A DNA stretch of 64,000 nucleotides, taken from positions 1 to 64,000 of the forward strand of contig NZ_JABFTT010000005.1 in NCBI RefSeq assembly GCF_021404465.1. The letters run 5' to 3'. The notes beneath the pieces were generated by a model. That model did no database searches. It saw nothing but the letters and a program-made list of their open reading frames with translations, and was not told the origin of the DNA. Of the stretch, positions 23,800 to 32,366 are shown piece after piece (the stretch's first letter is position 1; each line of letters opens with the position of its first letter). Source of the DNA: Billgrantia zhangzhouensis. GTDB taxonomy: Bacteria; Pseudomonadota; Gammaproteobacteria; Pseudomonadales; Halomonadaceae. Position numbers and translations under genes: made by a program.

Positions 23800-26010
23800 T
23801 CAGGTGGGAGTGCACAACCCCGCCCGCTTGGCGCGATGGGCGTGCAGCTTCTTGTAGCTCTCGATCAGGCGCTGGTGCTTCTCCAGGCCTTCGAGCTGCA
23901 TGTTGGTGGGCGTGAGGCCGTGGAAGCACACCTCGCCGCTCACCGAGCCGACCACTGCGGCCATGGTCTTTTCGCCGAACATGCGGGTGAGGTTGTGCAG
24001 GTAGTCGTCGAGCTCCAGCTCGTCGTCGAGCATGATCTCCAGCACCGCGGCCATGGCCTGGTAGAACAGTCCGCGCTCCACGGTGTTGTCGTTGTACTGC
24101 TGGAACATCTCGACCCGCTCCAAGGCCTCTTCATGCTGGCCAAGCGCAAGATTGATCAGCAGCTTCAACTCGAGGATGGTGAGCTGCCCCCAAACGGTGT
24201 TCTCGTCGAACTCGATACCGATCAGGGTGATGATGTCCATGTGCTCGTCGAGCTGGCTTTCGTCCAGGCGCGCCAGCAGGTCGGCAAGCCGTTCGTCGCT
24301 CAGGGCGTGGAGATTGAGGATGTCCTCGCGGTAGTCCAGCGCCACGTTGGTGTTGTCCCAGATCAGGTCGTCCACCGGGTACACCTCGGAGTAGCCCGGC
24401 ACCAGGATGCGGCACACCGGTGCGCCCAGGTCTTCGTGCACGGCCATGTAGGCCTCGAGGCCCAGCTCTTCCAGGATGCCGAACAGGGTGGCCGCTTCCT
24501 CTTCCGTACTGTTTGAATCGCTGCCGGAGAAGTCCCAGTCGGCGAACTCGACGTCGCTCTTGGCACTGAAGAAGCGCCAGGAAACCAGCCCCGAGGAGTC
24601 GATGAAGTGCTCGACGAAGTTATTCGGCTCGGACACCGCCTGGGAGTTGAAGGTCGGCGGCAGGAAGTCGTTCAGGCCTTCGAAGCTGCGCCCCTGCAGC
24701 AGCTCGGTGAGGCTGCGCTCCAGCGCCACCTCGAAGCTAGGGTGGGCGCCGAAGGAGGCGAACACGCCGCCGGTGCGCGGGTTCATCAGGGTCACGCACA
24801 TGACCGGGAACTGGCCGCCGAGTGAGGCGTCCTTCACCAGCACCGGATAGCCCTGGGCCTCCAGCGCCTGAATGCCTTCGAGAATCCCCGGGTAGCGCTC
24901 GAGCACTTCCATGGGCACGTCCGGCAGCGCCAGCTCCTGTTCGAGGATCTCGCGCTTCACCGCACGCTCGAAGATCTCGGAGAGGCACTGCACCTGCGCC
25001 TCTTGCAGCGTGTTGCCGGCGCTCATGCCATTGCTGAGGTAGAGATTCTCGATCAGGTTGGAGGGGAAGTAGACCGTCTCGCCGTCCGACTGGCGCACGA
25101 AGGGCAAGGCGACGATGCCCCGCTCCCGCTTGCCGGAGTTGGTGTCGATCAGGTGTGAGCCGCGCAGCTCGCCCTCCGGGTCGTAGATCTCGCGGGTATA
25201 CGCGTCGAGGATGCCCTCGGGCAGCGCGTCGTTGGGCCCGGGCTTGAACCACTCCTCGTTGGGGTAGTGCACGAAAGCGCTGTTCGCGATCTCTTCGCCG
25301 AAGAACTGGTCGTTGTAGAAAAAGTTGCAGCTCAGGCGCTCGATGAACTCACCCAGTGCTGAACACAGCGCGCTCTCCTTGGTCGCCCCCTTACCGTTGG
25401 TAAAGCACATCGGCGAGGCGGCATCGCGAACGTGCAGTGACCACACGTGGGGCACGATGTTGCGCCAGGAGGCGATCTCGATCTTCATGCCCAGCTCGGC
25501 CAGCATGCCGGACATGTTGGCGATGGTCTGCTCCAGCGGCAGGTCCTTGCCCTCGATCCAGGTGTAGGCGTCCTCGTCGGGCTGCACCATCAGCAGGGCC
25601 TGGGCGTCCTCGTCGAGGTTCTCCACCGTCTCGATCTGGAACTCGGGGCCGGTCTGCACCACCTTCTTCACGGTACAGCGGTCGATGGAGCGCAGGATGC
25701 CCTCACGGTCCTTCTCGGAGATGTCCTCCGGTAGCTCGACCTGGATCTTGAAGATCTGGTTGTAGCGGTTCTCCGGATCGACGATGTTGTTCTGAGAAAG
25801 CCGAATGTTCTCGGTGGGGATGTTGCGCGCCAGGCAGTAGACCCGCACGAAGTAGGCCGCACACAGCGCGGAAGACGCCAGGAAGTAGTCGAACGGGCTT
25901 GGCGCCGAGCCGTCGCCCTTGTAACGGATGGGCTGGTCGGTGATGACGGTGAAATCGTCAAACTTGGCTTCAAGCCTGAGATTTTCGAGAAAATTGACTT
26001 TGATTTCCAT
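23800..26010 (-). CDS. OsmC-YcaO fusion protein
   Basis: This 736-residue protein has an N-terminal OsmC-like domain (about 1-140, with MEIKVNFLENLRLEAKFDDFTV and SPFDYFLASSALCAAYFVRVY), a YcaO ATP-binding domain (about 190-540, with KGATKESALCSALGEFIERLS and the AGNTLQEAQVQCLSEIFERAVK core), and a long acidic helical tail. YcaO proteins activate amide bonds with ATP; the YcaO protein of gammaproteobacteria is linked to RimO methylthiolation of ribosomal protein S12. The OsmC part may bind a thiol substrate. It converges with the racemase-like gene, 9 bp away. Confidence 0.93.
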   Translation of the reverse strand: MEIKVNFLENLRLEAKFDDFTVITDQPIRYKGDGSAPSPFDYFLASSALCAAYFVRVYCLARNIPTENIRLSQNNIVDPENRYNQIFKIQVELPEDISEKDREGILRSIDRCTVKKVVQTGPEFQIETVENLDEDAQALLMVQPDEDAYTWIEGKDLPLEQTIANMSGMLAELGMKIEIASWRNIVPHVWSLHVRDAASPMCFTNGKGATKESALCSALGEFIERLSCNFFYNDQFFGEEIANSAFVHYPNEEWFKPGPNDALPEGILDAYTREIYDPEGELRGSHLIDTNSGKRERGIVALPFVRQSDGETVYFPSNLIENLYLSNGMSAGNTLQEAQVQCLSEIFERAVKREILEQELALPDVPMEVLERYPGILEGIQALEAQGYPVLVKDASLGGQFPVMCVTLMNPRTGGVFASFGAHPSFEVALERSLTELLQGRSFEGLNDFLPPTFNSQAVSEPNNFVEHFIDSSGLVSWRFFSAKSDVEFADWDFSGSDSNSTEEEAATLFGILEELGLEAYMAVHEDLGAPVCRILVPGYSEVYPVDDLIWDNTNVALDYREDILNLHALSDERLADLLARLDESQLDEHMDIITLIGIEFDENTVWGQLTILELKLLINLALGQHEEALERVEMFQQYNDNTVERGLFYQAMAAVLEIMLDDELELDDYLHNLTRMFGEKTMAAVVGSVSGEVCFHGLTPTNMQLEGLEKHQRLIESYKKLHAHRAKRAGLCTPT

Positions 26011-26241
26011 GACGGGCTACCGATGGGGAAGTGTTGCTGACGCAAGCCGAGGCGCGCAGTCTACCACACGGGTCCACACCTTTCGGCAATCGGTGGCACG
26101 GCATGGTGACATCAGGTTTTGGTCATGTAGCGGCGTGGGTAGATTGGCCGGCGAAACGCCGCGCTACAGGTTACAGGTGCGAGCTGAATTGCAGGTGCTC
26201 CTGCCACCGCTCGGTAAAAATAACTGCCAAGGTACATAGCA

Positions 26242-26508
26242 TTAGCCGCGAATCAAAGCAGCCCCTGGCGGTACGCGGCGCTGCATGTCGTAACAGTCAC
26301 CGGGAGGCGGCTGCTGACCGGGCGGAGAGTCGTGATACCAGATACGGCACTCACCCGGCGGAGGCATGTGCCCTGGCGGAATGCCGTATCCACCGGGCGC
26401 ATGGGAACGCGAATAGTCGCCGCCGGAACTATAGGCGACACAGCCGGTGAGCAACACGGCAGTCAGCGTGCTGACCGATACAGCGCCTAGCGTAGAAAAG
26501 CGAATCAT
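26242..26508 (-). CDS. Small Pro-rich lipoprotein
   Basis: This 88-residue protein has a hydrophobic start and a lipobox LTGC (Cys about residue 23), so it should be lipid-anchored. The mature part is rich in Pro, Gly and Tyr, with repeated PPG segments (GIPPGHMPPPGECRIW, SPPGQQPPPGDCYDM). The start at 26508 is supported by AGGA 6 bases upstream. The function is unknown; it may be an envelope or matrix-type protein. Confidence 0.7.
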   Translation of the reverse strand: MIRFSTLGAVSVSTLTAVLLTGCVAYSSGGDYSRSHAPGGYGIPPGHMPPPGECRIWYHDSPPGQQPPPGDCYDMQRRVPPGAALIRG

Positions 26509-26826
26509 GAGGATTCCTGCTCCTGTAATTCCCCAGCCCTGGGTAAACGTGCCGAAGCGGCAACATAGCGAGTTTGCCTTTAGTTTGTCCACAGTTCGGG
26601 GCTTTGCCCAGACTGGACATCGAGCATTGTGTGGGAGATTTAAGAGGGGAAAACAGAAGGCGGGCTCGGGAACACAAGAATCTACCCGGCAACTGGTTAC
26701 CGGTTAGTTCCCTGCATACTTGTGTTTTTTGGTCAGAGCCGTCTCTGCGGCTTTGTTTACGAAAATTAACGTTGAGTAACACTTAAAAGCAACATAGACA
26801 TTAGGCTAAAGCATGGCCTGCCGCCG
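26509..26826. other. Intergenic region without gene
   Basis: This 318-bp stretch separates the lipoprotein and SDR genes. A weak hairpin with AGCCG and CGGCT arms and a T-rich end lies near 26735-26757. No coding frame with a credible start was found; the lipoprotein promoter should lie here. Confidence 0.4.
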
Positions 26827-27573
26827 CTATCTTCCTCCGGTTACGTCCAACAGCGTACCGGTGGCGTACGAGGCTTCATCGGAGAGCAGCCAGAGGATGG
26901 CGCGAGCCACTTCTTCCGGCTGCCCGCCGCGCTGCATGGGCACGCCCGCCTTTACCCGCTCGACCCTGCCGGGCTCGCCGCCGCTGGCATGGATCTCGGT
27001 GTAGATCACCCCAGGGCGCACGGCGTTGACCCGAATGCCCTCGCCCGCGATCTCCTTGGCCAGGCCGATGGTGAAGCTGTCGATAGCGCCCTTGGCAGCG
27101 GCGTAGTCGACGTACTCATCCGGCGCGCCGAGCCGCGAGGCGATGGAGGAGACGTTGACGATCGCCCCACCCTCCCCACCGTGCCGGGTCGACATGCGCC
27201 GCACGGCCTCCCTGGCGCAAAGAAAGCTGCCGATCACGTTGGTGGTCAGTACCCGGCTCAGGCGCGCGGCGTCCATCTCCTCCACCCGCATCTGCCTTTC
27301 CAGAATGCCGGCGTTGTTGACCAGCGCCGTGACCGGGCCGAGCTTCTCGTCAACTTCGGCAAACAGGCGCATCACGTCGTCCTCGTTGCCAACATCCCCC
27401 GCTATGGCAATCGCCTTGCCGCCGGCTTGGGCGATCTCCTCGACCACGGCCTGTGCTGCCGCCTCGTTGTGGCGATAGTTGATGCACACGGCGTAGCCGC
27501 CAGCGGCTGCCAGGCGGGCGGTGGTCGCACCGATGCCCCGGCTGCCGCCGGTAACCACCAAGACCTTTTTCAA
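26827..27573 (-). CDS. Short-chain dehydrogenase/reductase (SDR)
   Basis: A classical SDR of about 248 residues. The NAD(P)-binding TGGSRGIGA is at about 8-16, NNAG is at about 87-90, and the catalytic Ser-Tyr-Lys set is in NVSSIASRLGAPDEYVDYAAAKGA. The Arg of NYRHNE after the second strand suggests NADP preference. The start is a TTG at 27573, because GGAGG precedes it by 7 bases and an ATG start does not exist at the right place. The substrate is unknown. Confidence 0.88.
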   Translation of the reverse strand: MKKVLVVTGGSRGIGATTARLAAAGGYAVCINYRHNEAAAQAVVEEIAQAGGKAIAIAGDVGNEDDVMRLFAEVDEKLGPVTALVNNAGILERQMRVEEMDAARLSRVLTTNVIGSFLCAREAVRRMSTRHGGEGGAIVNVSSIASRLGAPDEYVDYAAAKGAIDSFTIGLAKEIAGEGIRVNAVRPGVIYTEIHASGGEPGRVERVKAGVPMQRGGQPEEVARAILWLLSDEASYATGTLLDVTGGR

Positions 27574-27598
27574 TGCGATTCCTCCGTAGACTGGGTTT

Positions 27599-28117
27599 TC
27601 ATGATTGTCCATCTGCAAGAAAAGCTTCGTGGAAGTTAACAGTACCCTGCGGGACACGCTCGCCGAAGGGCAACACGAAGAAGTATTCCAGCGGCACGCC
27701 TTCATAGACGAGCCCAGGTACATTACGGAACCCGAACTTGACGTAATACTCAGGGTGGCCGACGAGACAGCAGCCTTGGGCGCCTATGGCTTGCAGCCGA
27801 GCCAAGCCCTCTTTGATCAGCGCCTTGCCGATACCCTGCCGCTGGTATTCCGGCAGTACGGAAACCGGCCCCAAGCCATACCAGCCCGTGGTGTCATCCG
27901 AGACGCTTACCGGCGAGAAAGCGATATGGCCCACCACCCGACCTTCCCTCTCCGCTACCAGCGATACTGCCAAGGCGCCAGCAGCGCGTAATTCGGCGAC
28001 GATGAACTGCTCGGTATGACTGCTGTGTTCCATTTCTCGAAAAGCCGCGACAGTTAGGTCGTGTATGGCGTCTATATCGGCAGCTGCTTCTTCACGTATG
28101 GCGATGTTTGCTTCCAT
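27599..28117 (-). CDS. GNAT-family N-acetyltransferase
   Basis: This 172-residue protein has the GNAT core: an N-terminal IREEAAADIDAIHDLTVAAFREM, the acetyl-CoA motif GPVSVLPEYQRQGIGKALI (Gln/Arg-x-x-Gly-x-Gly/Ala) and a C-terminal HPEYYVKFGFRNV. The last segment resembles YhbS-like enzymes. It is cytosolic. It is 30 bp behind the SnoaL-like gene on the same strand, so it may belong to the same transcript. Confidence 0.88.
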   Translation of the reverse strand: MEANIAIREEAAADIDAIHDLTVAAFREMEHSSHTEQFIVAELRAAGALAVSLVAEREGRVVGHIAFSPVSVSDDTTGWYGLGPVSVLPEYQRQGIGKALIKEGLARLQAIGAQGCCLVGHPEYYVKFGFRNVPGLVYEGVPLEYFFVLPFGERVPQGTVNFHEAFLADGQS

Positions 28118-28147
28118 TTAGGTGTCCCATGGCGGCCGATGGCCAAT

Positions 28148-28555
28148 TTAGCTACGGTCGACGATTCTGACGATTCGCCCCCCGCCGAACGTGAACTCGG
28201 TGGTGCCATTCAGTTCGAGCAGGCTGCCCGCCTTCGGCCCGCCGGGAATGTCCTGCGCCAGGCGGCCATGGTAGTCGATCTCGGCCGTGGCGCCGTCCTG
28301 ACTGAAAACCAGAGAGGCCACACGCTGAAAGCGCTCGGTGAAGAGCCCCTTGGCCCGCTGCGCGAGCAGACGAAACTCCTCGATGCCGCTTGCCAAGGTG
28401 GTCAGCTCCTCGCCCGAGTAGTTCTCGAACTCAATGTCCGGTGCCAGAATGGCCACCATTCCTTCGATGTCGAAGTCATTGTAGGCGGCAATGTAGCGCT
28501 CGATGAGGTCGCGTTTCGTTGCATCGTCCGTGATGGTTTCCTCTAAGGTGCTCAA
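28148..28555 (-). CDS. SnoaL-like / NTF2-fold protein
   Basis: This 135-residue protein has the SnoaL-type cone fold: KRDLIERYIAAYNDFDIEGMVAILAPDIEFENYSG at the start, then ATAEIDYHGRLAQDI and a final GGGRIVRIVDRS strand. The start is a TTG that overlaps the stop of the glyoxalase gene (TTGA), indicating coupled translation. The role is unknown; the fold can be an isomerase or a binding protein. Confidence 0.82.
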   Translation of the reverse strand: MSTLEETITDDATKRDLIERYIAAYNDFDIEGMVAILAPDIEFENYSGEELTTLASGIEEFRLLAQRAKGLFTERFQRVASLVFSQDGATAEIDYHGRLAQDIPGGPKAGSLLELNGTTEFTFGGGRIVRIVDRS

Positions 28556-28920
28556 GTACTGATGGCATCAGTGAAAATGAGCCGGTTGCCGAACGGGTCT
28601 GCAATCTTCATCTCCTTGCAGCCCCAGGGCATCGTTTCCAGCCCCGGCTTGGCGTACGGATAGCCAGCGGCATTCAGTTGCTTGTGAAAAGCTTCGAGTT
28701 CGTCGGTCTCTATGCGCACCGCCGCCCCCGGACTGCAGTCGCCATGGTGCTCGGAGAGGTGCAACACGCAGTCGCTCTTGGAGACTTGCAGGTACAGCGG
28801 CATGCCCTCGGCAAAGCGATGCTCCCAATCCACCGCAAAGCCCAAGAATTCAATGTAGAACTCCCTAGCCTTGGCTTCATCAAAAACACGCAGTATCGGT
28901 GTCGTCTTGCCGAAGCTCAT
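28552..28920 (-). CDS. Glyoxalase/bleomycin resistance-type protein
   Basis: This protein of about 122 residues has the vicinal-oxygen-chelate fold. It carries TTPILRVFDEAKAREFYIEFLGF at the N-terminus, DCVLHLSEHHGD in the middle, and a C-terminal WGCKEMKIADPFGNRLIFTD, with His and Glu positions that would bind metal. AGGAGG is placed 8 bases before the ATG. The stop overlaps the TTG start of the SnoaL-like gene. It probably detoxifies or binds a small toxic molecule. Confidence 0.85.
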   Translation of the reverse strand: MSFGKTTPILRVFDEAKAREFYIEFLGFAVDWEHRFAEGMPLYLQVSKSDCVLHLSEHHGDCSPGAAVRIETDELEAFHKQLNAAGYPYAKPGLETMPWGCKEMKIADPFGNRLIFTDAIST

Positions 28921-29091
28921 TGTTGTTTGCCTCCTGATGCGGATCGATGCTCGAAACCTGGTATACCGCGAATCGGATCTTTCGGCTAATTCTACGCCTG
29001 CTCTTACCCGCTTTCTTGCCGACCTTGCCACTACACTACTTAGCCCCCATGTCGTTAATGAAGCCTCGCCAACGTAGCCAGGGAGAGCAAG

Positions 29092-29514
29092 ATGCCGGAG
29101 AGCGAGTCCAGCGAGCGAGATCGGCCGAACCGCCAGCTCCGCCTGGTGTACGACGGCGAATGCCCAATGTGCCGGCGCTACGTGCGCTGGCAGCGCATTC
29201 GCAGGGAAGTCGGGGAACTGGAGCTCATCGACGCCAGGCAGGCAAGCGAGGCGCGCCGCGAACTCACCGCCCGGGGCATCGATCTGGATGAGGGCTTTGC
29301 CCTGCAAATCGGCAAGCGCTGGTATCACGGCAACGAGGCTCTGCACCGCCTCACCCTGCTCGGTACCCGCAGCGGCGCGTTCAATCGAACGATGTATCGG
29401 CTCTTTGCGAGCCAGGAGCGCGCGGCACGGCTTTATCCACTGCTCAGGGCATGCCGCACCGGCTTGCTGAAGTTGCTGAGAAGAGGCGCCATCGACAACC
29501 TGGGGCGAAAGTGA
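29092..29514 (+). CDS. DCC-type thiol-disulfide oxidoreductase (DUF393)
   Basis: This 140-residue protein carries the DCC motif: VYDGECPMCRRYVRW, with the conserved Asp and two cysteines at about residues 21-27, a thioredoxin-like arrangement. The C-terminal half has a short hydrophobic helix near 95-110 and a basic end. Proteins of this group are poorly characterised and may reduce disulfides. Confidence 0.85.
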   Translation: MPESESSERDRPNRQLRLVYDGECPMCRRYVRWQRIRREVGELELIDARQASEARRELTARGIDLDEGFALQIGKRWYHGNEALHRLTLLGTRSGAFNRTMYRLFASQERAARLYPLLRACRTGLLKLLRRGAIDNLGRK

Positions 29515-29533
29515 GCCTGACGCTGCGATACAC

Positions 29534-29868
29534 TCAAGGCATTTCCAGCCCTCGATGCTGATGCCACTCGGCGATACTCTCCTCGGAGTAGCCGGCGAAG
29601 CAGCGATCGCCTTCCTTCGCCTCGCCTTCCACCCAGGCGGCTTTGCTGTTCAAACTCTTCCGGTCATCGATCACGGCATGATAAACGCCCTGATGCGCTG
29701 CCCCCTCGACCTGCTATGTCTCGTCGTGATCGCTCAGGTTGATGGCGTACCACCACTGCCAGCGTTCTTGCGGCAGATGGAGCAGTAGCAGTGTTGAGAA
29801 GGGTCTGGATGCGGCGATTCGACGCTGAAACGAACCGCACCACAGCGGTAGAACCCTCCAAGCAACAT
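29534..29868 (-). pseudogene. GFA family protein remnant
   Basis: An ATG after AAGGAGG opens MLLGGFYRCGAVRFSVESPH and continues to HCYCSICRKNAGSGG, matching the intact GFA gene at 58156-58626 (MHLQGSCHCGAV, RCYCSICRKTAGGGG). A one-base loss then shifts the frame, a TAG stop follows, and a central stretch with the second zinc-ligand pair is deleted. The tail returns as SKAAWVEGEAKEG...EESIAEWHQHRGLEMP. The first zinc Cys is also changed to Tyr. Confidence 0.85.
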
Positions 29869-29944
29869 ACTTTCCCTCCTTGGCTGCATGTCGGGTCCAT
29901 TCGCAGCCTAGGCCTAGATTGCAATGACCAAAACGCACTGGCAT

Positions 29945-30817
29945 TTACAGGTTCTGGTCTCCGAAGCGAGCCAGATAGTGCCAAATTTTTTTCAACTTCT
30001 GAGCATCCATGACTTCTTCGTTAACCGCCTTTCCTATGATTTCCGGTGTCAGCCAGCCATCGACGGCAATTTCTTGGCCTGCCCTGACTATTTCATGCCC
30101 TCGAAAGCCAGGATGCTGGTTCATTTTTTCAGCCAACAACTTAAACCCCAAGTGCCATGTAATCTCAAAAGGCAACTCACTAGCCAACCTTTCAACTTCG
30201 GTATTCTTGTAACTAGGATCCAGCACCAACGCCTGAATATCTTCATAAATATTTATCACTCCATGAATATGCGCTTCGATATAGTGATCAAGAGAATCTC
30301 TTTCATCGGTATCCGCCATTTCAATCAAGTGTCCTACATAGGGTCCTGCCCCGTAGCCTCTAGGGCCAAAAAAGCTTTCGGGGTAACAGAATGTCACCCT
30401 ATCCAGCAATGTCGACTTGAGCTTGAAATACGAGGAGCCGAAGCGAGGAGAGCCTCCAGAAGCAAGCTTCTTATAGTTCAAAGCCCCATACTTCGGACGT
30501 GCGGAAGGCGCACAGCTATCGTAGACGCCCTTGAATGCACAGCTTTCCCATACCCACCGAGCACCGCCTGGAAAGGCGGTTAGACCTCCATTACTGGTTC
30601 GTGTTTCGAACTGTGATTTCAGCACTCCATCACTGTTAATCGCTGCCAGCACAGGCATTCCTGTTGCTGTCAAACGATCAGGATGAAAATTAATCGTCAC
30701 TTCCAACGTATCAGTTACGACTTTTCCGCATCCGATTTTCCTAAAAAAATCAATACACTTTGATTGAGGATTACTCAGAGCACCTAGATTATTTTTCGTC
30801 TTCATTTCATCATCCAT
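29945..30817 (-). CDS. DUF3626-type protein, AT-rich island
   Basis: This protein of about 290 residues resembles the DUF3626 family. Its segments include CIDFFRKIGCGKVVTDTLEVTINFHPDRLT, SQFETRTSNGGLTAFPGG and PKYGALNYKKL followed by GGSPRFGSSYFKLK. The function is unknown; an ADP-ribosyltransferase-like fold has occurred to me from the R-x-S-x-E-like spacing, but I cannot confirm it. Its GC content is clearly lower than both neighbours, a sign of transfer. The start at 30817 is preferred for AAGG 7 bases upstream. Confidence 0.65.
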   Translation of the reverse strand: MDDEMKTKNNLGALSNPQSKCIDFFRKIGCGKVVTDTLEVTINFHPDRLTATGMPVLAAINSDGVLKSQFETRTSNGGLTAFPGGARWVWESCAFKGVYDSCAPSARPKYGALNYKKLASGGSPRFGSSYFKLKSTLLDRVTFCYPESFFGPRGYGAGPYVGHLIEMADTDERDSLDHYIEAHIHGVINIYEDIQALVLDPSYKNTEVERLASELPFEITWHLGFKLLAEKMNQHPGFRGHEIVRAGQEIAVDGWLTPEIIGKAVNEEVMDAQKLKKIWHYLARFGDQNL

Positions 30818-31004
30818 AAGGCGCCTTGGTCCGACAGCCTGTGACGCCAGTGACATTCGTGAGGAGCGAGGGCAACACCTTCTTAAGGGTAGCCTGTTAT
30901 TGCCGCATGCTTTTAGGCCATACGGCAACAGACACGCTATGCTCCTGTATAGCCTGTAAACCATGGATTCGGTTGGCCACCGGCATCCAAGAAAGGAGAG
31001 CTTC

Positions 31005-31691
31005 ATGAGTTCACGCATTCTGATGGTATTGACCTCTCACGACCGTCTCGGCGATACCGATGAGCCTACCGGTTTCTGGCTGGAGGAGTTGGCGGCGCCC
31101 TACTACGCCTGCCTGGACGCCGGTGCCGAGGTGGTGCTGGCCTCGCCCAAGGGTGGCAAGCCTCCGCTGGACCCGAAGAGTGACGCCGAGGAGAGCCAGA
31201 CCGAGGCTACCCGCCGCTTTCAGCAGGACGATCGGGCCCAGCAGGCGCTGGCCAATACGCACAAACTGAGCGAGGTCAGCGCCGACGATTTCGACGCCAT
31301 CTTCTACCCCGGCGGCCATGGCCCGCTCTGGGACTTGGTCGACGATGCGGATTCGATCCACCTGATCGAAACCTTCTGGGCACAGCAGAAACCGGTTGCC
31401 GCCGTATGCCACGCTCCCATCGTGCTGCTCCATGCGCGTGACGAGGAAGGGAATCCGATCATCCGTGGCCGCCAGGTCACCGGCTTTACTAACGAGGAGG
31501 AAGAGGCCGTGGGCCTCACCGAAATCGTTCCGCATCTGGTGGAAAACTCACTCAAGGAGGGCGGCGCCCACTATTTCAAGGCCGATGTCTTCACGCCCTA
31601 CACCCGCCAGGACGGGCGGCTGATCACCGGCCAGAACCCACCCTCCTCCGAGCCGACGGCCAAACTGCTGTTGGCGGCACTCGGGAAGTAA
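31005..31691 (+). CDS. DJ-1/PfpI family type 1 glutamine amidotransferase-like protein
   Basis: This 228-residue protein has the Hsp31-like layout: the Glu of TGFWLEELAAPYY at about 22-33, GGHGPLWDLVDD in the middle, and the nucleophilic Cys in VAAVCHAPIVLL at about 130-141. Such proteins act as glyoxalase III or protein-repair enzymes. The start at 31005 follows GAAAGGAGAG. It is cytosolic. Confidence 0.9.
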   Translation: MSSRILMVLTSHDRLGDTDEPTGFWLEELAAPYYACLDAGAEVVLASPKGGKPPLDPKSDAEESQTEATRRFQQDDRAQQALANTHKLSEVSADDFDAIFYPGGHGPLWDLVDDADSIHLIETFWAQQKPVAAVCHAPIVLLHARDEEGNPIIRGRQVTGFTNEEEEAVGLTEIVPHLVENSLKEGGAHYFKADVFTPYTRQDGRLITGQNPPSSEPTAKLLLAALGK

Positions 31692-31764
31692 CACCTCAAT
31701 TTCGTTCAATACCGCGCCCTAACGACGAGGCAGGCTTGGCTCATTGCTACCCAGGAGGATGACG

Positions 31765-32358
31765 ATGAGCCTTGCCATGATTCTGCCGATGTCGGCGTTT
31801 GCCCTTGCGGCTTCGATCTCGCCGGGGCCGGTGAACCTGGTCTGCCTGAGCAGCGGCACGCGCTATCCCCTCTCGCAGGGTTTGGTGTTCGTTACCGGCG
31901 CGACGCTGGGCTTCGTGGTGCTGTTCGTGGCCGTGGGGCTGGGGCTCTATTCGGTGCTGGCGGTGGTGCCGGGGCTGGATCGGGCATTGCGCTGGGCCGG
32001 TGTGGCGTTTCTGCTCTACCTGAGCTGGCGACTGTTCCGCGACGATGGCCGCTTGACCGAGAGCGAAGCCCGGCGGGCGCCGGGTTTCATGACAGGGGCG
32101 CTGATGCAGTGGCTCAACCCCAAGGCGTGGCTGGCATCGGCATCGGGCATCGGTGCCTATACCAGCGGCAGTGATCTGAATCAGGTGTTGCTGTTCGCCG
32201 CGCTCTACCTGCCGATCTGCTGGTTGTCGTTGGGTAGCTGGGTCTACGCGGGAGCCTTCCTGCGCCGCTACGTACACAGGCCAGCCGTACTGATGACGGT
32301 CAACCGCACGTTGGCGCTGCTGTTGGCCGTTAGCTGTCTCTATCTCCTGCTCGAATAG
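31765..32358 (+). CDS. LysE/RhtB-family amino-acid exporter
   Basis: This protein of about 197 residues has six hydrophobic helices and the typical SISPGPVNLVCLSSG start and MQWLNPKAWLASASG middle motif of the LysE/RhtB family. It exports amino acids across the inner membrane. The ATG at 31765 is chosen for correct spacing to AGGAGG. The AraC-type regulator converges with it; such regulators commonly accompany this exporter family. Confidence 0.88.
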   Translation: MSLAMILPMSAFALAASISPGPVNLVCLSSGTRYPLSQGLVFVTGATLGFVVLFVAVGLGLYSVLAVVPGLDRALRWAGVAFLLYLSWRLFRDDGRLTESEARRAPGFMTGALMQWLNPKAWLASASGIGAYTSGSDLNQVLLFAALYLPICWLSLGSWVYAGAFLRRYVHRPAVLMTVNRTLALLLAVSCLYLLLE

Positions 32359-32366
32359 ACGCCGAG

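Noticed and set aside
27605..27991. Plus-strand frame opposite the GNAT gene
   Set aside because: The minus-strand GNAT protein has complete acetyl-CoA motifs; the opposite frame has no features.
28552..29346. Long version of the glyoxalase protein starting near 29346
   Set aside because: The upstream 140 residues have no similarity and run against the divergent DCC gene; AGGAGG before ATG 28920 and the family length fix the start there.
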